Assembly (NCBI RefSeq): GCF_037893185.1
Contig: NZ_CP140772.1
Location: 310,001-374,000 of the forward strand
DNA: 64,000 nt
Direction of reading: 5' to 3'
DNA from: Chitinophaga sp. 180180018-3
GTDB lineage: Bacteria > Bacteroidota > Bacteroidia > Chitinophagales > Chitinophagaceae
Part shown: piece by piece, positions 51,789-61,806 of the stretch
Position numbering within the stretch: position 1 is the first letter of the stretch
Layout: each line of letters opens with the position of its first letter
The notes under the pieces: generated by a model
Database searches by the model: none
What the model saw: the letters and a program-made list of their open reading frames with translations, nothing else
Told to the model about the DNA's origin: nothing
Position numbers and translations under genes: made by a program

Positions 51789-52919
51789 GTGAATTTTGAA
51801 CTGATAACTACAGATAGCGGCAGCAATGCCAGGGCCGGGAAGATCAGTACGGCTCATGGGGAAATAGAAACCCCTATTTTTATGCCCGTTGGTACTGCCG
51901 GCAGCGTAAAGGCTGTTACGCAGGAACAGCTGCGGCAGGATGTACAGGCACAGATTATACTGGGCAATACCTACCATTTATACCTGCGCCCCGGGCTGGA
52001 AGTGTTATCGCTGGCCGGCGGACTGCATAAATTCAATGGGTGGGACCGTCCCATCCTGACCGATAGCGGAGGCTACCAGGTGTTTTCCCTAGCTGCCAAC
52101 AGGAAGATCAAGGAAGAAGGAGTGGTATTTCAGTCGCATATCGACGGATCCCGCCACCTGTTTACTCCGGAAAATGTAATGGATATCCAGCGTACCATCG
52201 GGGCCGATATCATCATGGCCTTTGATGAATGCCCGCCTTATCCTTCAGAATACCGCTATGCGCGTAAATCGATGGAGTTGACACACCGCTGGCTCGACCG
52301 TTGTATCAAACGACTGGCCGATACTCAGCCGGCTTACGGTCACGAACAAACGTTGTTCCCCATTGTTCAGGGGAGTACCTATAAAGATCTGCGTAAGGCC
52401 TCAGCGGAATTCATTGCTTCCAGGGGAGCCCTGGGCAATGCAATCGGCGGACTTAGCGTAGGAGAGCCGGAGCAGGAAATGTACGAAATGTGTGGCCTGG
52501 TATGTGAGATCCTGCCGGCCGACAAGCCCCGGTACCTGATGGGGGTGGGCACACCGTGGAATATCCTGGAAAATATAGCGCTGGGCGTAGATATGTTCGA
52601 TTGTGTAATGCCTACCCGCAACGGCCGTAACGGCATGCTTTTTACCTGGAACGGAGTCATGAACATCCGTAACAAAAAATGGGCTACCGATTTCAGGCCC
52701 ATCGATGAAAATAGCCCCTGTTTCGCTACCAACTGGTATTCCAGGGCTTACCTGCGTCACCTGTTCGTTTCCGGGGAAATCCTGGGCATGACTTTGGCAA
52801 GTATCCACAACCTGGCATTTTATCTTGAACTGGTAAAAGAAGCCAGGAAACAGATCCTGGCAGGTACTTTTACCGCCTGGAAAAACCAGATGACAGCACA
52901 GCTGAAAACACGCCTGTAA
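51789..52919 (+). CDS. tgt: Queuine tRNA-ribosyltransferase (bacterial Tgt)
   Basis: A 376-residue enzyme that exchanges guanine 34 for preQ1 in GUN-anticodon tRNAs. Motifs: ETPIFMPVGTAGSVKA, TDSGGYQVFSL (catalytic Asp region), IIMAFDECPPYP, GGLSVGEPEQEM, GVGTPWNILENIALGVDMFD (second Asp). The C-terminal zinc site is unusual: where E. coli has CDCYTC this protein has PCFATN before WYSRAYLRHLF, so two of three Cys are gone. I chose the GTG at 51789 (VNFELITTDSG) because longer forms begin inside repeat P7; a near -7 element (GATCTTTG, 51762-51769) lies 19 nt upstream. Confidence 0.93.
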   Translation: MNFELITTDSGSNARAGKISTAHGEIETPIFMPVGTAGSVKAVTQEQLRQDVQAQIILGNTYHLYLRPGLEVLSLAGGLHKFNGWDRPILTDSGGYQVFSLAANRKIKEEGVVFQSHIDGSRHLFTPENVMDIQRTIGADIIMAFDECPPYPSEYRYARKSMELTHRWLDRCIKRLADTQPAYGHEQTLFPIVQGSTYKDLRKASAEFIASRGALGNAIGGLSVGEPEQEMYEMCGLVCEILPADKPRYLMGVGTPWNILENIALGVDMFDCVMPTRNGRNGMLFTWNGVMNIRNKKWATDFRPIDENSPCFATNWYSRAYLRHLFVSGEILGMTLASIHNLAFYLELVKEARKQILAGTFTAWKNQMTAQLKTRL

Positions 52920-52945
52920 AAAACACGGACAATAAAATAAACTAA

Positions 52946-52953
52946 TATCTTTG
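52946..52953 (+). promoter_or_regulatory. -7 element for the LptF/G gene
   Basis: TATCTTTG, exact TAnnTTTG, 7 nt before the ATG at 52961; a very short leader. Confidence 0.5.
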
Positions 52954-52960
52954 GGGTCAT

Positions 52961-54040
52961 ATGACTAAAATTGACTGGTACATTTTACGCAAGCTCATAG
53001 GTACTTTCATTTATTCCCTGATGATATTCCTATTGATTTCTGTGGTGATTGATGTCACGGAAAAGGTAGACGACTTTATGAAGCATCATTTGTCGCTGCG
53101 TGAAATTGTGGTGGATTATTACTTCGGGTTCATCCCGCATATCCTTGCATTGCTGTTCCCATTATTTATATTTCTGTCTGTAATATTTTTTACTTCCAAG
53201 ATGGCTTACCGCTCCGAGATCATCGCGATCCTGGCTGCCGGTGTCAGCTTCCGCCGGTTTCTGCGTCCTTACTGGGTAGGGGCCTTCCTGTTCGGCGGCA
53301 TCCTCTGGCTGGCAAACTACTGGGTGGTACCCAACGCTAACCGTATCCGTACCGGGTTTGAAAATAAGTACCTCCATAACCACGAAGATGAGAAGTCGCA
53401 ATACGACCGCACCACCCGTATCGATAGCTTTACCTATGTCACCTTCGGTACTTATGATCCGAACTACAGGAGCGGAAGCAACTTTGTACTCACTACGGTC
53501 AACAGGCAATCCATGACCTTCAAAATGAAGGCCGACCGTATTACCTGGGATTCGACTTCCCGCAAATGGCGTCTCGATTATGTAACCATACGTACGATGG
53601 ATGGCCTGCACGAGCGCTGGAGTAACAAGCAGGACACCATGCTGAAGCTGGCGCTGGTGCCGAAAGACCTGGTAGATGAAAAGAACCTGCAGGAGGCCAT
53701 GACAACCCCCGATCTGAGACGTTATATAAAGCGCGAAGCCATTCGCGGTTCTGAAGGCCTGAACACCTATTGGGTGGAATACTACAGGCGAACAGCCGCC
53801 GCATTTGCGGTGGTGGTGCTTACCCTCATCGGAGGTATTATTGCTGCCAAAAAAGTAAGGGGTGGTAGCGGACTACATCTGGCCCTGGGTATTGTCATCA
53901 GTGCCAGTTATATCATCTTCCTGCAATTTGCCACAGTATTTTCTGTTAAGGCCGACCTCAATCCACTGATAGCCGTATGGATACCCAATATCATATTTGG
54001 AGCCCTGGCATTTTATCTCTATCGCCGGGCGCCGAAATGA
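52961..54040 (+). CDS. LptF/LptG-family permease (YjgP/YjgQ)
   Basis: A 359-residue inner-membrane component of the LPS transport ABC complex. Six TM helices are arranged as three plus three (about 12-110 and 270-358) round a periplasmic beta-jellyroll (about 125-260, SFTYVTFGTYDPNYRSG). N-terminal LRKLIGTFIYSLMIFLLIS and AILAAGVSFRRFLRP match the family. The sequence does not let me tell LptF from LptG. It starts 41 nt after tgt but has its own -7 element. Confidence 0.9.
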   Translation: MTKIDWYILRKLIGTFIYSLMIFLLISVVIDVTEKVDDFMKHHLSLREIVVDYYFGFIPHILALLFPLFIFLSVIFFTSKMAYRSEIIAILAAGVSFRRFLRPYWVGAFLFGGILWLANYWVVPNANRIRTGFENKYLHNHEDEKSQYDRTTRIDSFTYVTFGTYDPNYRSGSNFVLTTVNRQSMTFKMKADRITWDSTSRKWRLDYVTIRTMDGLHERWSNKQDTMLKLALVPKDLVDEKNLQEAMTTPDLRRYIKREAIRGSEGLNTYWVEYYRRTAAAFAVVVLTLIGGIIAAKKVRGGSGLHLALGIVISASYIIFLQFATVFSVKADLNPLIAVWIPNIIFGALAFYLYRRAPK

Positions 54041-54372
54041 GGAACAGTCTTTAGCTTTTAGTTATTTAGAATTTTTAAAAATGACAGCAAAAACCTGATA
54101 GCTGTCTGAATATTTCTTTCAAAATTTTCAATTCATTCTGAAAATTTTACATTTCTTTAACGTCTTTATATATTTATACTATAAATTATTTGTAAATAAT
54201 TTATTTATAACATTATAGAAGCATTTAGCCCTGCTATATCCCTGCATGTTTTCCTTCCGAAACCGTTGTTAATTTGCCATTAAATACCACTAAATGGTGG
54301 TAACTTCGTTAACAAATCATTACTTTTGACTATTGATCGATTTTGTTTTTATAAATACACAATAGCAGTAAA
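54041..54372. other. 332-nt AT-rich region upstream of gltA
   Basis: No gene seen. It contains a perfect 10-bp dyad, AAAATTTTCA-8-TGAAAATTTT (54121-54148), a small TACCAC/GTGGTA stem (54285-54302) and an exact -7 element TACTTTTG (54321-54328) 44 nt before the gltA start. Long for this compact genome, so probably a regulatory leader for citrate synthase. Confidence 0.5.
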
Positions 54373-55698
54373 ATGGGGTATATAAAAGAGAAATTCAAGG
54401 TTAAATCGGACGAACTTAACGTTGAAGTAAAAGAACTGGTAAAAAATCACGGCACCAAGAAAATTGAAGACGTGACGCTGGCTCAGGTTTATCAGGGTAT
54501 GCGCGGTATCACCGGCCTGGTAACAGAAACCTCCCTGCTGGACGCCAATGAAGGTATCCGTTTCCGGGGTTATTCCATTCCTGAACTGAGGGAAAATTTA
54601 CCGAAAGCTCCGGGTGGTGCAGAACCTTTACCGGAAGGCTTATTTTATCTGATGCTGATTGGTGAATTACCGGGTGAAGCGGATGTTCAATACCTTTCCA
54701 GCATGTGGGGCCGCCGTTCTCATGTACCTAACCACGTTTTTGCTGCGATCGAGGCACTGCCTATTACTACCCACCCGATGACCATGTTTACGGTTGCTAT
54801 CATGGCCTTACAGACAGAATCTTCCTTCGCTCACGCTTACGCGGAAGGTATTAATAAAAAAGACTACTGGAGTTATACTTATGAGGACACCATGAACCTC
54901 ATTGCCCGCCTGCCAAGGATTGCCGCTTACATTTACCGTCGTAAATATAAGAACGGTCAGCATATACAGCCTAATGGCATGCTCGACTGGGCCGGTAACT
55001 TCGCACACATGCTGGGTTACTCCGACGAAGGATTTAAAGAACTCATGCGCCTTTACATGGTGATCCACGCGGATCATGAAGGCGGTAACGTGAGTGCACA
55101 CACTACCCACCTGGTAGGTTCTGCACTGAGCGATGCTTATCTTTCATTTGCTGCCGGTATGAACGGTCTGGCTGGTCCGCTGCACGGCCTGGCTAACCAG
55201 GAAGTGATCAAATGGATTCTTCAGATGCGTGAAGAACTGGGTGGCGGCACACCAACAAAAGAACAAATTGAAGCCTACGTACGTAAAACCCTGGCTGAAG
55301 GTAAAGTAGTGCCTGGTTATGGCCACGCTGTATTGCGCAAGACCGACCCCCGCTTTACTGCTCAGATGGAGTTTGCAAAGAAACATCTGCCGGATGATGA
55401 ACTGGTGAAAATTGTGTGGAACGTGTATGAAACAGTTCCGCCGATTTTGCAGGATCTCGGTAAGGTGAAAAACCCATGGCCTAATGTGGATGCTCACTCC
55501 GGAGCATTGCTGGTACACTATGGATTGGTAGAATATGAATTCTACACCGTATTGTTCGGCGTTTCCCGCGCACTGGGCGTACTGGCTTCCCTCTGCTGGG
55601 ACAGAGCACTCGGACTTTCCCTGGAAAGACCGAAATCTGTTACCACCGAGTGGATGAAACAGTTTGTTGAAGGAAAAGTGGATGCAATAGCCGAATAG
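54373..55698 (+). CDS. gltA: Citrate synthase (eukaryotic-type)
   Basis: A 441-residue enzyme condensing oxaloacetate and acetyl-CoA. The sequence resembles the mitochondrial type: [47 protein letters not shown] (active-site His), [16 protein letters not shown] (second His) and [14 protein letters not shown] (active-site Asp). Compared with E. coli it lacks the NADH-inhibited hexamer's N-terminal domain. A strong terminator follows at 55717. Confidence 0.95.
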   Translation: MGYIKEKFKVKSDELNVEVKELVKNHGTKKIEDVTLAQVYQGMRGITGLVTETSLLDANEGIRFRGYSIPELRENLPKAPGGAEPLPEGLFYLMLIGELPGEADVQYLSSMWGRRSHVPNHVFAAIEALPITTHPMTMFTVAIMALQTESSFAHAYAEGINKKDYWSYTYEDTMNLIARLPRIAAYIYRRKYKNGQHIQPNGMLDWAGNFAHMLGYSDEGFKELMRLYMVIHADHEGGNVSAHTTHLVGSALSDAYLSFAAGMNGLAGPLHGLANQEVIKWILQMREELGGGTPTKEQIEAYVRKTLAEGKVVPGYGHAVLRKTDPRFTAQMEFAKKHLPDDELVKIVWNVYETVPPILQDLGKVKNPWPNVDAHSGALLVHYGLVEYEFYTVLFGVSRALGVLASLCWDRALGLSLERPKSVTTEWMKQFVEGKVDAIAE

Positions 55699-55716
55699 TT
55701 ATAATTGTTTTTTGCT

Positions 55717-55756
55717 AAAAAGGGCAAGTGGTGAATTTTTACCATTTGCCTTTTTT
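55717..55756 (+). terminator. Rho-independent terminator of gltA overlapping the recG promoter
   Basis: AAAAAGGGCAAGTGGT, loop GAATTTTT, ACCATTTGCCTTTTTT: 10 bp of perfect stem (one G-U) extended by A-T pairs and a T-run. The last T is also the first base of the recG -7 element TATTTTTG (55756-55763). Confidence 0.85.
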
Positions 55757-55763
55757 ATTTTTG
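55756..55763 (+). promoter_or_regulatory. recG: -7 element for recG
   Basis: TATTTTTG, exact TAnnTTTG, 44 nt before the proposed TTG start; begins in the T-run of the gltA terminator. Confidence 0.45.
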
Positions 55764-55807
55764 TTTTTCATCAAAACAGCATAGCCATTTCTACTTTTAC
55801 AGCCATA

Positions 55808-57898
55808 TTGTCCAACCCGATTGAGTACCTGAAAGGTGTAGGCCCGCAAAAAGGAGAATTATTGCGTAAGGAAATCAGCATACACACCTTCGGTGATTTG
55901 TTACAATATTTTCCGTTCCGGTATGTGGATCGTACCCGTATCGACAAAATAGCTACCCTGAATGGTTTTGAGGATTTCGTTCAGATCAGGGGGAAGATCA
56001 TCAATATGGTGGTGATGGGAGAGAACAGGTCGAAGCGGCTGGTGGCTACGTTTAAGGACGAAACGGGCACCATTGATCTGGTATGGTTTCAGGGCTGGCA
56101 ATGGATGCAGAAATCTCTGCGCGAAAATGCAGGCTACCTGGTTTATGGCCGTATCTCTGTATTCAATGGGGTGACTCAGTTAGCCCATCCGGAAATGGAT
56201 CTGCTGACAGAGGAAATTGCTACTGGTAAACAATTCCTGGAACCGGTATATTATACTACCGAAAAACTGAAAGCCCGTGGCCTAACGGCAAAGGCTATAG
56301 GAAAACTGACAAAGAATCTGCTGGAACAGCTATCTCCATCAGAGGTAAGAGAAAATATTCCTTTGGAGGTGCTGCAGCAATACCGGCTCATGCCCCGTTC
56401 ACTGGCTTACTTCAAAATACATCTGCCTGCCGGTGAGGAGGAAGCGCGACAGGCACAACGCAGGCTGAAGTTTGAAGAACTATTCATCGCGCAGATCCGC
56501 ATATGCCGGCTGAAACTCAAGCGGCATCAGCAATCGCACGGGTATATATTCAATACCGTCGGGCAGTCGTTCAACGAATTCTACAATCAGCACCTGCCCT
56601 TTTCATTGACAGGTGCACAGAAAAGAGTACTGAAAGAAATCCGGACCGATACCGTTCATGGCCGGCAGATGAACCGCCTGGTACAGGGCGATGTGGGAAG
56701 CGGCAAAACAATGGTTGCCCTGCTTGCCATGCTACTCGCCAAAGACAACGGATTCCAGGCATGTATGATGGCGCCTACGGAAATCCTGTCGCAGCAGCAT
56801 TTCAAAAGCATCGCTGCCATGTTGGAACCGATGGATGTAAAGGTGGCGCTACTCACCGGCAGTATAAAAGGAAAGGCCCGCAAACAAATCCTGGAAGGGG
56901 CACTTGATGGCAGTATCGATATACTCGTAGGAACCCATGCCCTGCTGGAGAAAGAAGTGCAGTTCAGGAACCTGGGCATGGCCATCGTTGATGAACAGCA
57001 TCGCTTCGGCGTAGCCCAACGGGCACGCCTATGGGAAAAAAATGATATTCCGCCGCACATACTCGTTATGACGGCAACGCCTATACCACGAACGCTGGCA
57101 ATGACCATCTACGGGGATCTCGACGTATCGGTGATCGACGAATTGCCACCGGGCAGAAAACCTATTACCACCGTGCATCGTACCGAGTTCCAGCGGCCAC
57201 AGGTGATGAACTTTATAAAAGAAGAAATCAACAAAGGGCGCCAGGCGTATATTGTTTACCCACTTATCGAAGACTCCGAAAAACTGGACTATGAAAACCT
57301 GATGAAAGGGTACGAGGAAGTAAAAGCATTTTTTCCCGAACCAAAGTTCTACATCAGCATGGTTCACGGCAGGCAGCCTGCAGAACAGCGGCAGGCCAAT
57401 ATGCACCGGTTCATCACCGGCGATACCAATATCATGGTGGCTACTACGGTAATAGAAGTGGGCGTGAATGTACCCAACGCCTCTGTCATGGTGATCGAAA
57501 GTACGGAACGCTTCGGGCTTTCCCAGTTACATCAGCTTCGCGGTCGCGTTGGCCGGGGAGCAGAACAATCGTTCTGCATTCTGATGACCGGCAACAAGGT
57601 CAGTCAGGATTCAAAAGAGCGTATCAATGTAATGGTACAAACCAATGATGGTTTCCTTATTTCAGAAAAAGACATGGAACTCAGAGGCCCCGGCGACATT
57701 GAAGGCACCCGGCAAAGCGGCGTGCTCGATTTCAAACTGGCGGATATTATAGCGGACAAACCCATCCTTGATGCCGCCCGTGCCAGCGCGGAAAAGATCC
57801 TCAACGAAGATCCCGATCTGCTGCTGCCTGAAAATCAGTCATTAAAGGATTTTCTGGCCAGTCAGCGAAGTAAATCGCTCTGGAGCAAAATTTCCTGA
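55808..57898 (+). CDS. recG: ATP-dependent DNA helicase RecG
   Basis: About 696 residues; reverses stalled forks and branch-migrates junctions. Wedge/OB domain about 1-220 (NPIEYLKGVGPQKGELLRKE), Walker A LVQGDVGSGKTMVAL, DEQHR motif II in AIVDEQHRFGVAQR, TATPIPRTLAMTIYGDLDVS, and C-terminal TTVIEVGVNVPNA, LRGRVGRG and RGPGDIEGTRQSGV. No ATG is available near the expected N-terminus: the longer frame opens inside the gltA terminator, so the TTG at 55808 (LSNPIEYLKGVG) is the most sensible start. Confidence 0.94.
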   Translation: MSNPIEYLKGVGPQKGELLRKEISIHTFGDLLQYFPFRYVDRTRIDKIATLNGFEDFVQIRGKIINMVVMGENRSKRLVATFKDETGTIDLVWFQGWQWMQKSLRENAGYLVYGRISVFNGVTQLAHPEMDLLTEEIATGKQFLEPVYYTTEKLKARGLTAKAIGKLTKNLLEQLSPSEVRENIPLEVLQQYRLMPRSLAYFKIHLPAGEEEARQAQRRLKFEELFIAQIRICRLKLKRHQQSHGYIFNTVGQSFNEFYNQHLPFSLTGAQKRVLKEIRTDTVHGRQMNRLVQGDVGSGKTMVALLAMLLAKDNGFQACMMAPTEILSQQHFKSIAAMLEPMDVKVALLTGSIKGKARKQILEGALDGSIDILVGTHALLEKEVQFRNLGMAIVDEQHRFGVAQRARLWEKNDIPPHILVMTATPIPRTLAMTIYGDLDVSVIDELPPGRKPITTVHRTEFQRPQVMNFIKEEINKGRQAYIVYPLIEDSEKLDYENLMKGYEEVKAFFPEPKFYISMVHGRQPAEQRQANMHRFITGDTNIMVATTVIEVGVNVPNASVMVIESTERFGLSQLHQLRGRVGRGAEQSFCILMTGNKVSQDSKERINVMVQTNDGFLISEKDMELRGPGDIEGTRQSGVLDFKLADIIADKPILDAARASAEKILNEDPDLLLPENQSLKDFLASQRSKSLWSKIS

Positions 57899-58089
57899 CA
57901 CTTTTGACGTTTATTAATTGAATAAATGAGATAAAGAAAAGGAAATACCTGAGTGGAGAATCCCTTGAATCTATTTACCCTTATTTCCGATTCAGCGTTT
58001 TTTCTGCTGCTCCCGACCGTAACAAATTGCCAGGCTTCTGCGTTTATAGTATTATATTAGTTATTCAGTTTAAAATAAATCTAATCCCG

Positions 58090-61000
58090 TTGAAATTTAC
58101 CTTCCCGACCGGCATTATTGGATTGATTGTTTTCTTTTTACTACCAGGACTTTCAGCCCGGGCACAGCAACGTGTAAATTATACACCGTTGAACTTTACT
58201 GAAAACAAAGGACAGTGGAACCAGGATATTGTATACCGGGCAAGTATGGATGCTGCAACAGTTTTTCTCAGAAAAACAGGATTTACCTTCCTGGTTTATA
58301 ATACAAAAGATCTTTACCAACTGAATGATTTTGTTCATGGTCACGCACATGCCACTGATTCTTCCTCTCACGTGGTTCCGATAAAAGGGTTTAAAGCTGA
58401 AGAACCGGTACCGGGCGGCGGCAGTGATGGTGGTGGCAGTGGCACCACCCCTCCAACCAGGCCGGGCACCCCTCCTCCTGTAAAGGGCCATGCATATACC
58501 GTTGATTTCCTGGGAGCCAATCCTAATGCGGAAATTGCACCTGAAAAAGCGCAGGAAGCTGTGGCGAACTACCTGATAGGGAACGATCCCAGCAAGTGGG
58601 CATCTAACGTAAAATCATTTCAGGGCATCAATTATAGCAACATCTATCCGGGTATAGATGCACATGTTTATTCTGAAGCATCCCGCCTGAAATACGATCT
58701 GATCATTCATCCCGGCGCCGATCCCGGTCAGATACAGATGCAGTATAACGGCACTACCGGCATGGAACTGAAGAAAGGACAGCTGTATATCCACACCAGC
58801 GTGGATGATGTAATTGAACAGCTGCCGTATGCCTACCAGTATATCAACAACGAACGTGTATCCGTAAAAGTGACTTACCGGCTGAATGGCACTAAACTCG
58901 GCTTTAATGTTTCAGGAAAATACGATCCCGCTTACCCGCTGGTGATCGATCCTATTTATGTTTTCTCCACTGTTTCCGGTTCCCGCGCCGACAACTGGGG
59001 CTTTACAGCCACCTATGATGCAGCGGGCAACTTCTATGGCGGTGGTATCGTATTTGGTCCGGGTTATCCTACCACACCAGGTGTGGTACAAAGCTCTTTC
59101 GGTGGTACCGTAGGTGGCTCCGACTTTGACATAGGTATTTCAAAATTCAATCCCTCCGGAACAAAACTGATCTATGCTACCTATATCGGAGGCAACGGAC
59201 TGGAGCAGCCACATAGCCTGTTCGTTGATCCGGCCGGCGATCTGATCATATCCGGCAGAACTACTTCCAATAACTATCCGGCTACAACAGTGGTCGGAAA
59301 ACGAGGCGGATGGGATATTGCCATCACCAAATTAAATCCTACCGGTTCTGCTTTTATCGGCTCCATGATCATTGCCGGAACGGCCGATGATGGCGTAAAT
59401 ATTACGGCCGACAGGCGTGCAGGTGGTAACTCCCTGCTGCGTAACTATGGCGACGATGCGCGAAGTGAAGTGGTTATAGATGGGGCTGGTTATATTTATG
59501 TGGCCAGCTGTACCCGCTCAACTGATTTTCCGGTTACTCCGGGCGTGTTTCAGGGGGCTAAGAAAGATGGGCAGGATGGCGTTATTATGAAAATCAATCC
59601 CCAATGCTCCGCATTGGTATGGGCTTCCTATCTCGGTGGAAGCGGCGACGATGCTGCTTATGTAATTGCGCTGAATGGAATGAATACGCTCTATGTAGCA
59701 GGAGGTACCGGCAGCTCCGATTTCCCCGGCGTAGCCGGCGGTCTCTATAGCGCTTACAGAGGCGGGATCTGTGATGGGTTTATTGCACATCTTTCAAATG
59801 ACGGCACAAAGATTATTCAAAGCACTTACCTGGGTTCCGACAACGCGGCGGCAGATCAGATTTATGGTATACAACTCGATAAAAACGGGTTCGTTTATGT
59901 AATGGGAACTACAGAAGGCGCCTGGCCCATTGTTTCAACCGGCGCCGATTTTTATAACGAAAATGGATTGCAGTTCATCTCCAAGCTGACACCCGACCTC
60001 ACGAAATTCGTCTATTCTACCACCTTTGGCAGATCAAGGAATCTTACAAGTGTCCCCAATCTTTCACCTACGGCATTCCTGGTAGACCGGTGTGAGAATG
60101 TATATGTGTCTGGCTGGGGCGGCGGTATTAACGTACAGCTGCACTATCCCAACTCCGATACCTACGGCCTGACTACCACACCCGACGCCCTGCAGCGTAC
60201 TACCGACGGGATGGACTTTTATTTTTACGTGTTACAGAGAGATGCTATCCGGGTAAGTCCTTCACAGGGACCGCTCTATGCCAGTTACTTCGGTGGGCGT
60301 GGATTGTATGAGCACGTGGATGGAGGTACCAGCCGCTTCGATAGAAATGGCATCATCTACCAGGGCATATGTGCCTGGTGCGATGTAAGTGCCAGTGGAT
60401 TTAAGCCTACTTATCCCACTACTCCCGGCGCCTATTCAAGTACACCACCTCCGGGCTGTAATTTTGGTGCACTGAAAATTGCTTTTAACCTGGATGGTAT
60501 CAAGGCTGGAATTAAAACCCTCGACCGCCGTAACAACTATTGCGTTCCGGATGAGGTGACATTTGTGGATACTACGCTGGTGCCTGGTAAAACATACGAG
60601 TGGTATTTCGAAGACGATAATACTACACTGAAAGGTGGACCGGAACTCGACACGGTAAAGCACACCTACAAAAAAACAGGGCTCTTTAAAGTACGGTTGG
60701 TTAAAATAGATCCTGCCAGCTGTAACTATTCAGATACCGCTTATATCACCCTGAAGCTGGGAGATAACAGAGCTACCCTTGACTTTGATGCAAAGAGAGT
60801 AGATCCCTGCGACAGCCTGAAGTATCAATTTACCAATGCTTCTACTGCCACTGATCCGTTCCGCGATAGTTCGTTTATATTAGACTTCGGTGATGGTACG
60901 CCTCCGGTTTATGTGGGAGTCAAACAATTCCCACTTTATCACTATTACAAAAACGCTGGTGTATATAACGCCACGCTTACATTGATAGATACTAATTATT

Positions 61001-61800
61001 GTAACGCGCCACAAACGCTTACCAAACCTTTGCGTGTAGCCATCAATGTGGTAGCATCTTTTAATGTGCCAAGCCCGTTGTGTGTTGGTACGCAGGTGCA
61101 AATGGATAACACTACCCTGGGCGGCGAATCGTTTACCTGGAAGTTCGGCGACGATGGCACTACTTCATCAGACCCTTACCCGGTGCATACATTCCAGAAG
61201 TCCGGAACTTTTGATATTAAATTGCTGGCGCTTGATCCTAATACCTGTAACAAAAAAGATTCTATCATCAAACAGGTAACAGTAGTGGATCCGCCTAAGA
61301 CCGACTTTTCTTACCAGCCACTTAAGCCGATAGAAAACGTACCGGTGACGTTCACCAATAATACCCTGTATGCGGATCATTATCTCTGGAACTTCGGGGA
61401 TGGCGATACCACCTCCGCAGTGAATCCCGTTCACCAGTACCTGAGAACCGGTACCTATAACGTATGTCTGACATCCTTTAATAAAGAAGGATGTTCGTCA
61501 ACGGAATGTAAACAGGTGAGCTCTATTGTGGTGCCTTTGTTTGATGTGCCCAATGCTTTTGCACCCAGTGGAAAGAATAATGTTTTTTATGTTAAAGCAT
61601 TTGGTGCAGTTAAATTCAACCTTAAAATATTTAATCGCTGGGGCCAGCTGGTCTTCGAAAGTTCGGATCCGCTTGTAGGATGGGATGGCAGATTTAAAGG
61701 TAATCTCCAGCCGATGGATGCGTATGCTTATATTGTGAACCTTGAATTTACAGATGGTACCAAGGGCAGCAGATCAGGAAGTGTAACCTTGTTAAGATGA
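58090..61800 (+). CDS. SBBP/PKD-repeat surface protein with T9SS C-terminal domain
   Basis: About 1236 residues from a TTG at 58090, which gives a clean signal peptide (TFPTGIIGLIVFFLLPGLSARA); a frame extension to a TTG at 58027 adds a second hydrophobic stretch. Order: N-terminal DUF7948-like domain (NFTENKGQWNQDIVYRASMD), a Gly/Pro-rich linker, SBBP beta-propeller repeats (about 300-800, TKLIYATYIGGNG, ALVWASYLGGSGDDAAYVIA), PKD repeats (about 860-1150, YLWNFGDGDTTSAVNP) and the gliding-type sorting domain (IFNRWGQLVFES, GWDGRFKGNLQPMDAYAYIV). Followed after 6 nt by a PorP/SprF gene, the usual partner for surface proteins of this class. Confidence 0.9.
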   Translation: MKFTFPTGIIGLIVFFLLPGLSARAQQRVNYTPLNFTENKGQWNQDIVYRASMDAATVFLRKTGFTFLVYNTKDLYQLNDFVHGHAHATDSSSHVVPIKGFKAEEPVPGGGSDGGGSGTTPPTRPGTPPPVKGHAYTVDFLGANPNAEIAPEKAQEAVANYLIGNDPSKWASNVKSFQGINYSNIYPGIDAHVYSEASRLKYDLIIHPGADPGQIQMQYNGTTGMELKKGQLYIHTSVDDVIEQLPYAYQYINNERVSVKVTYRLNGTKLGFNVSGKYDPAYPLVIDPIYVFSTVSGSRADNWGFTATYDAAGNFYGGGIVFGPGYPTTPGVVQSSFGGTVGGSDFDIGISKFNPSGTKLIYATYIGGNGLEQPHSLFVDPAGDLIISGRTTSNNYPATTVVGKRGGWDIAITKLNPTGSAFIGSMIIAGTADDGVNITADRRAGGNSLLRNYGDDARSEVVIDGAGYIYVASCTRSTDFPVTPGVFQGAKKDGQDGVIMKINPQCSALVWASYLGGSGDDAAYVIALNGMNTLYVAGGTGSSDFPGVAGGLYSAYRGGICDGFIAHLSNDGTKIIQSTYLGSDNAAADQIYGIQLDKNGFVYVMGTTEGAWPIVSTGADFYNENGLQFISKLTPDLTKFVYSTTFGRSRNLTSVPNLSPTAFLVDRCENVYVSGWGGGINVQLHYPNSDTYGLTTTPDALQRTTDGMDFYFYVLQRDAIRVSPSQGPLYASYFGGRGLYEHVDGGTSRFDRNGIIYQGICAWCDVSASGFKPTYPTTPGAYSSTPPPGCNFGALKIAFNLDGIKAGIKTLDRRNNYCVPDEVTFVDTTLVPGKTYEWYFEDDNTTLKGGPELDTVKHTYKKTGLFKVRLVKIDPASCNYSDTAYITLKLGDNRATLDFDAKRVDPCDSLKYQFTNASTATDPFRDSSFILDFGDGTPPVYVGVKQFPLYHYYKNAGVYNATLTLIDTNYCNAPQTLTKPLRVAINVVASFNVPSPLCVGTQVQMDNTTLGGESFTWKFGDDGTTSSDPYPVHTFQKSGTFDIKLLALDPNTCNKKDSIIKQVTVVDPPKTDFSYQPLKPIENVPVTFTNNTLYADHYLWNFGDGDTTSAVNPVHQYLRTGTYNVCLTSFNKEGCSSTECKQVSSIVVPLFDVPNAFAPSGKNNVFYVKAFGAVKFNLKIFNRWGQLVFESSDPLVGWDGRFKGNLQPMDAYAYIVNLEFTDGTKGSRSGSVTLLR

Positions 61801-61806
61801 TGAACT

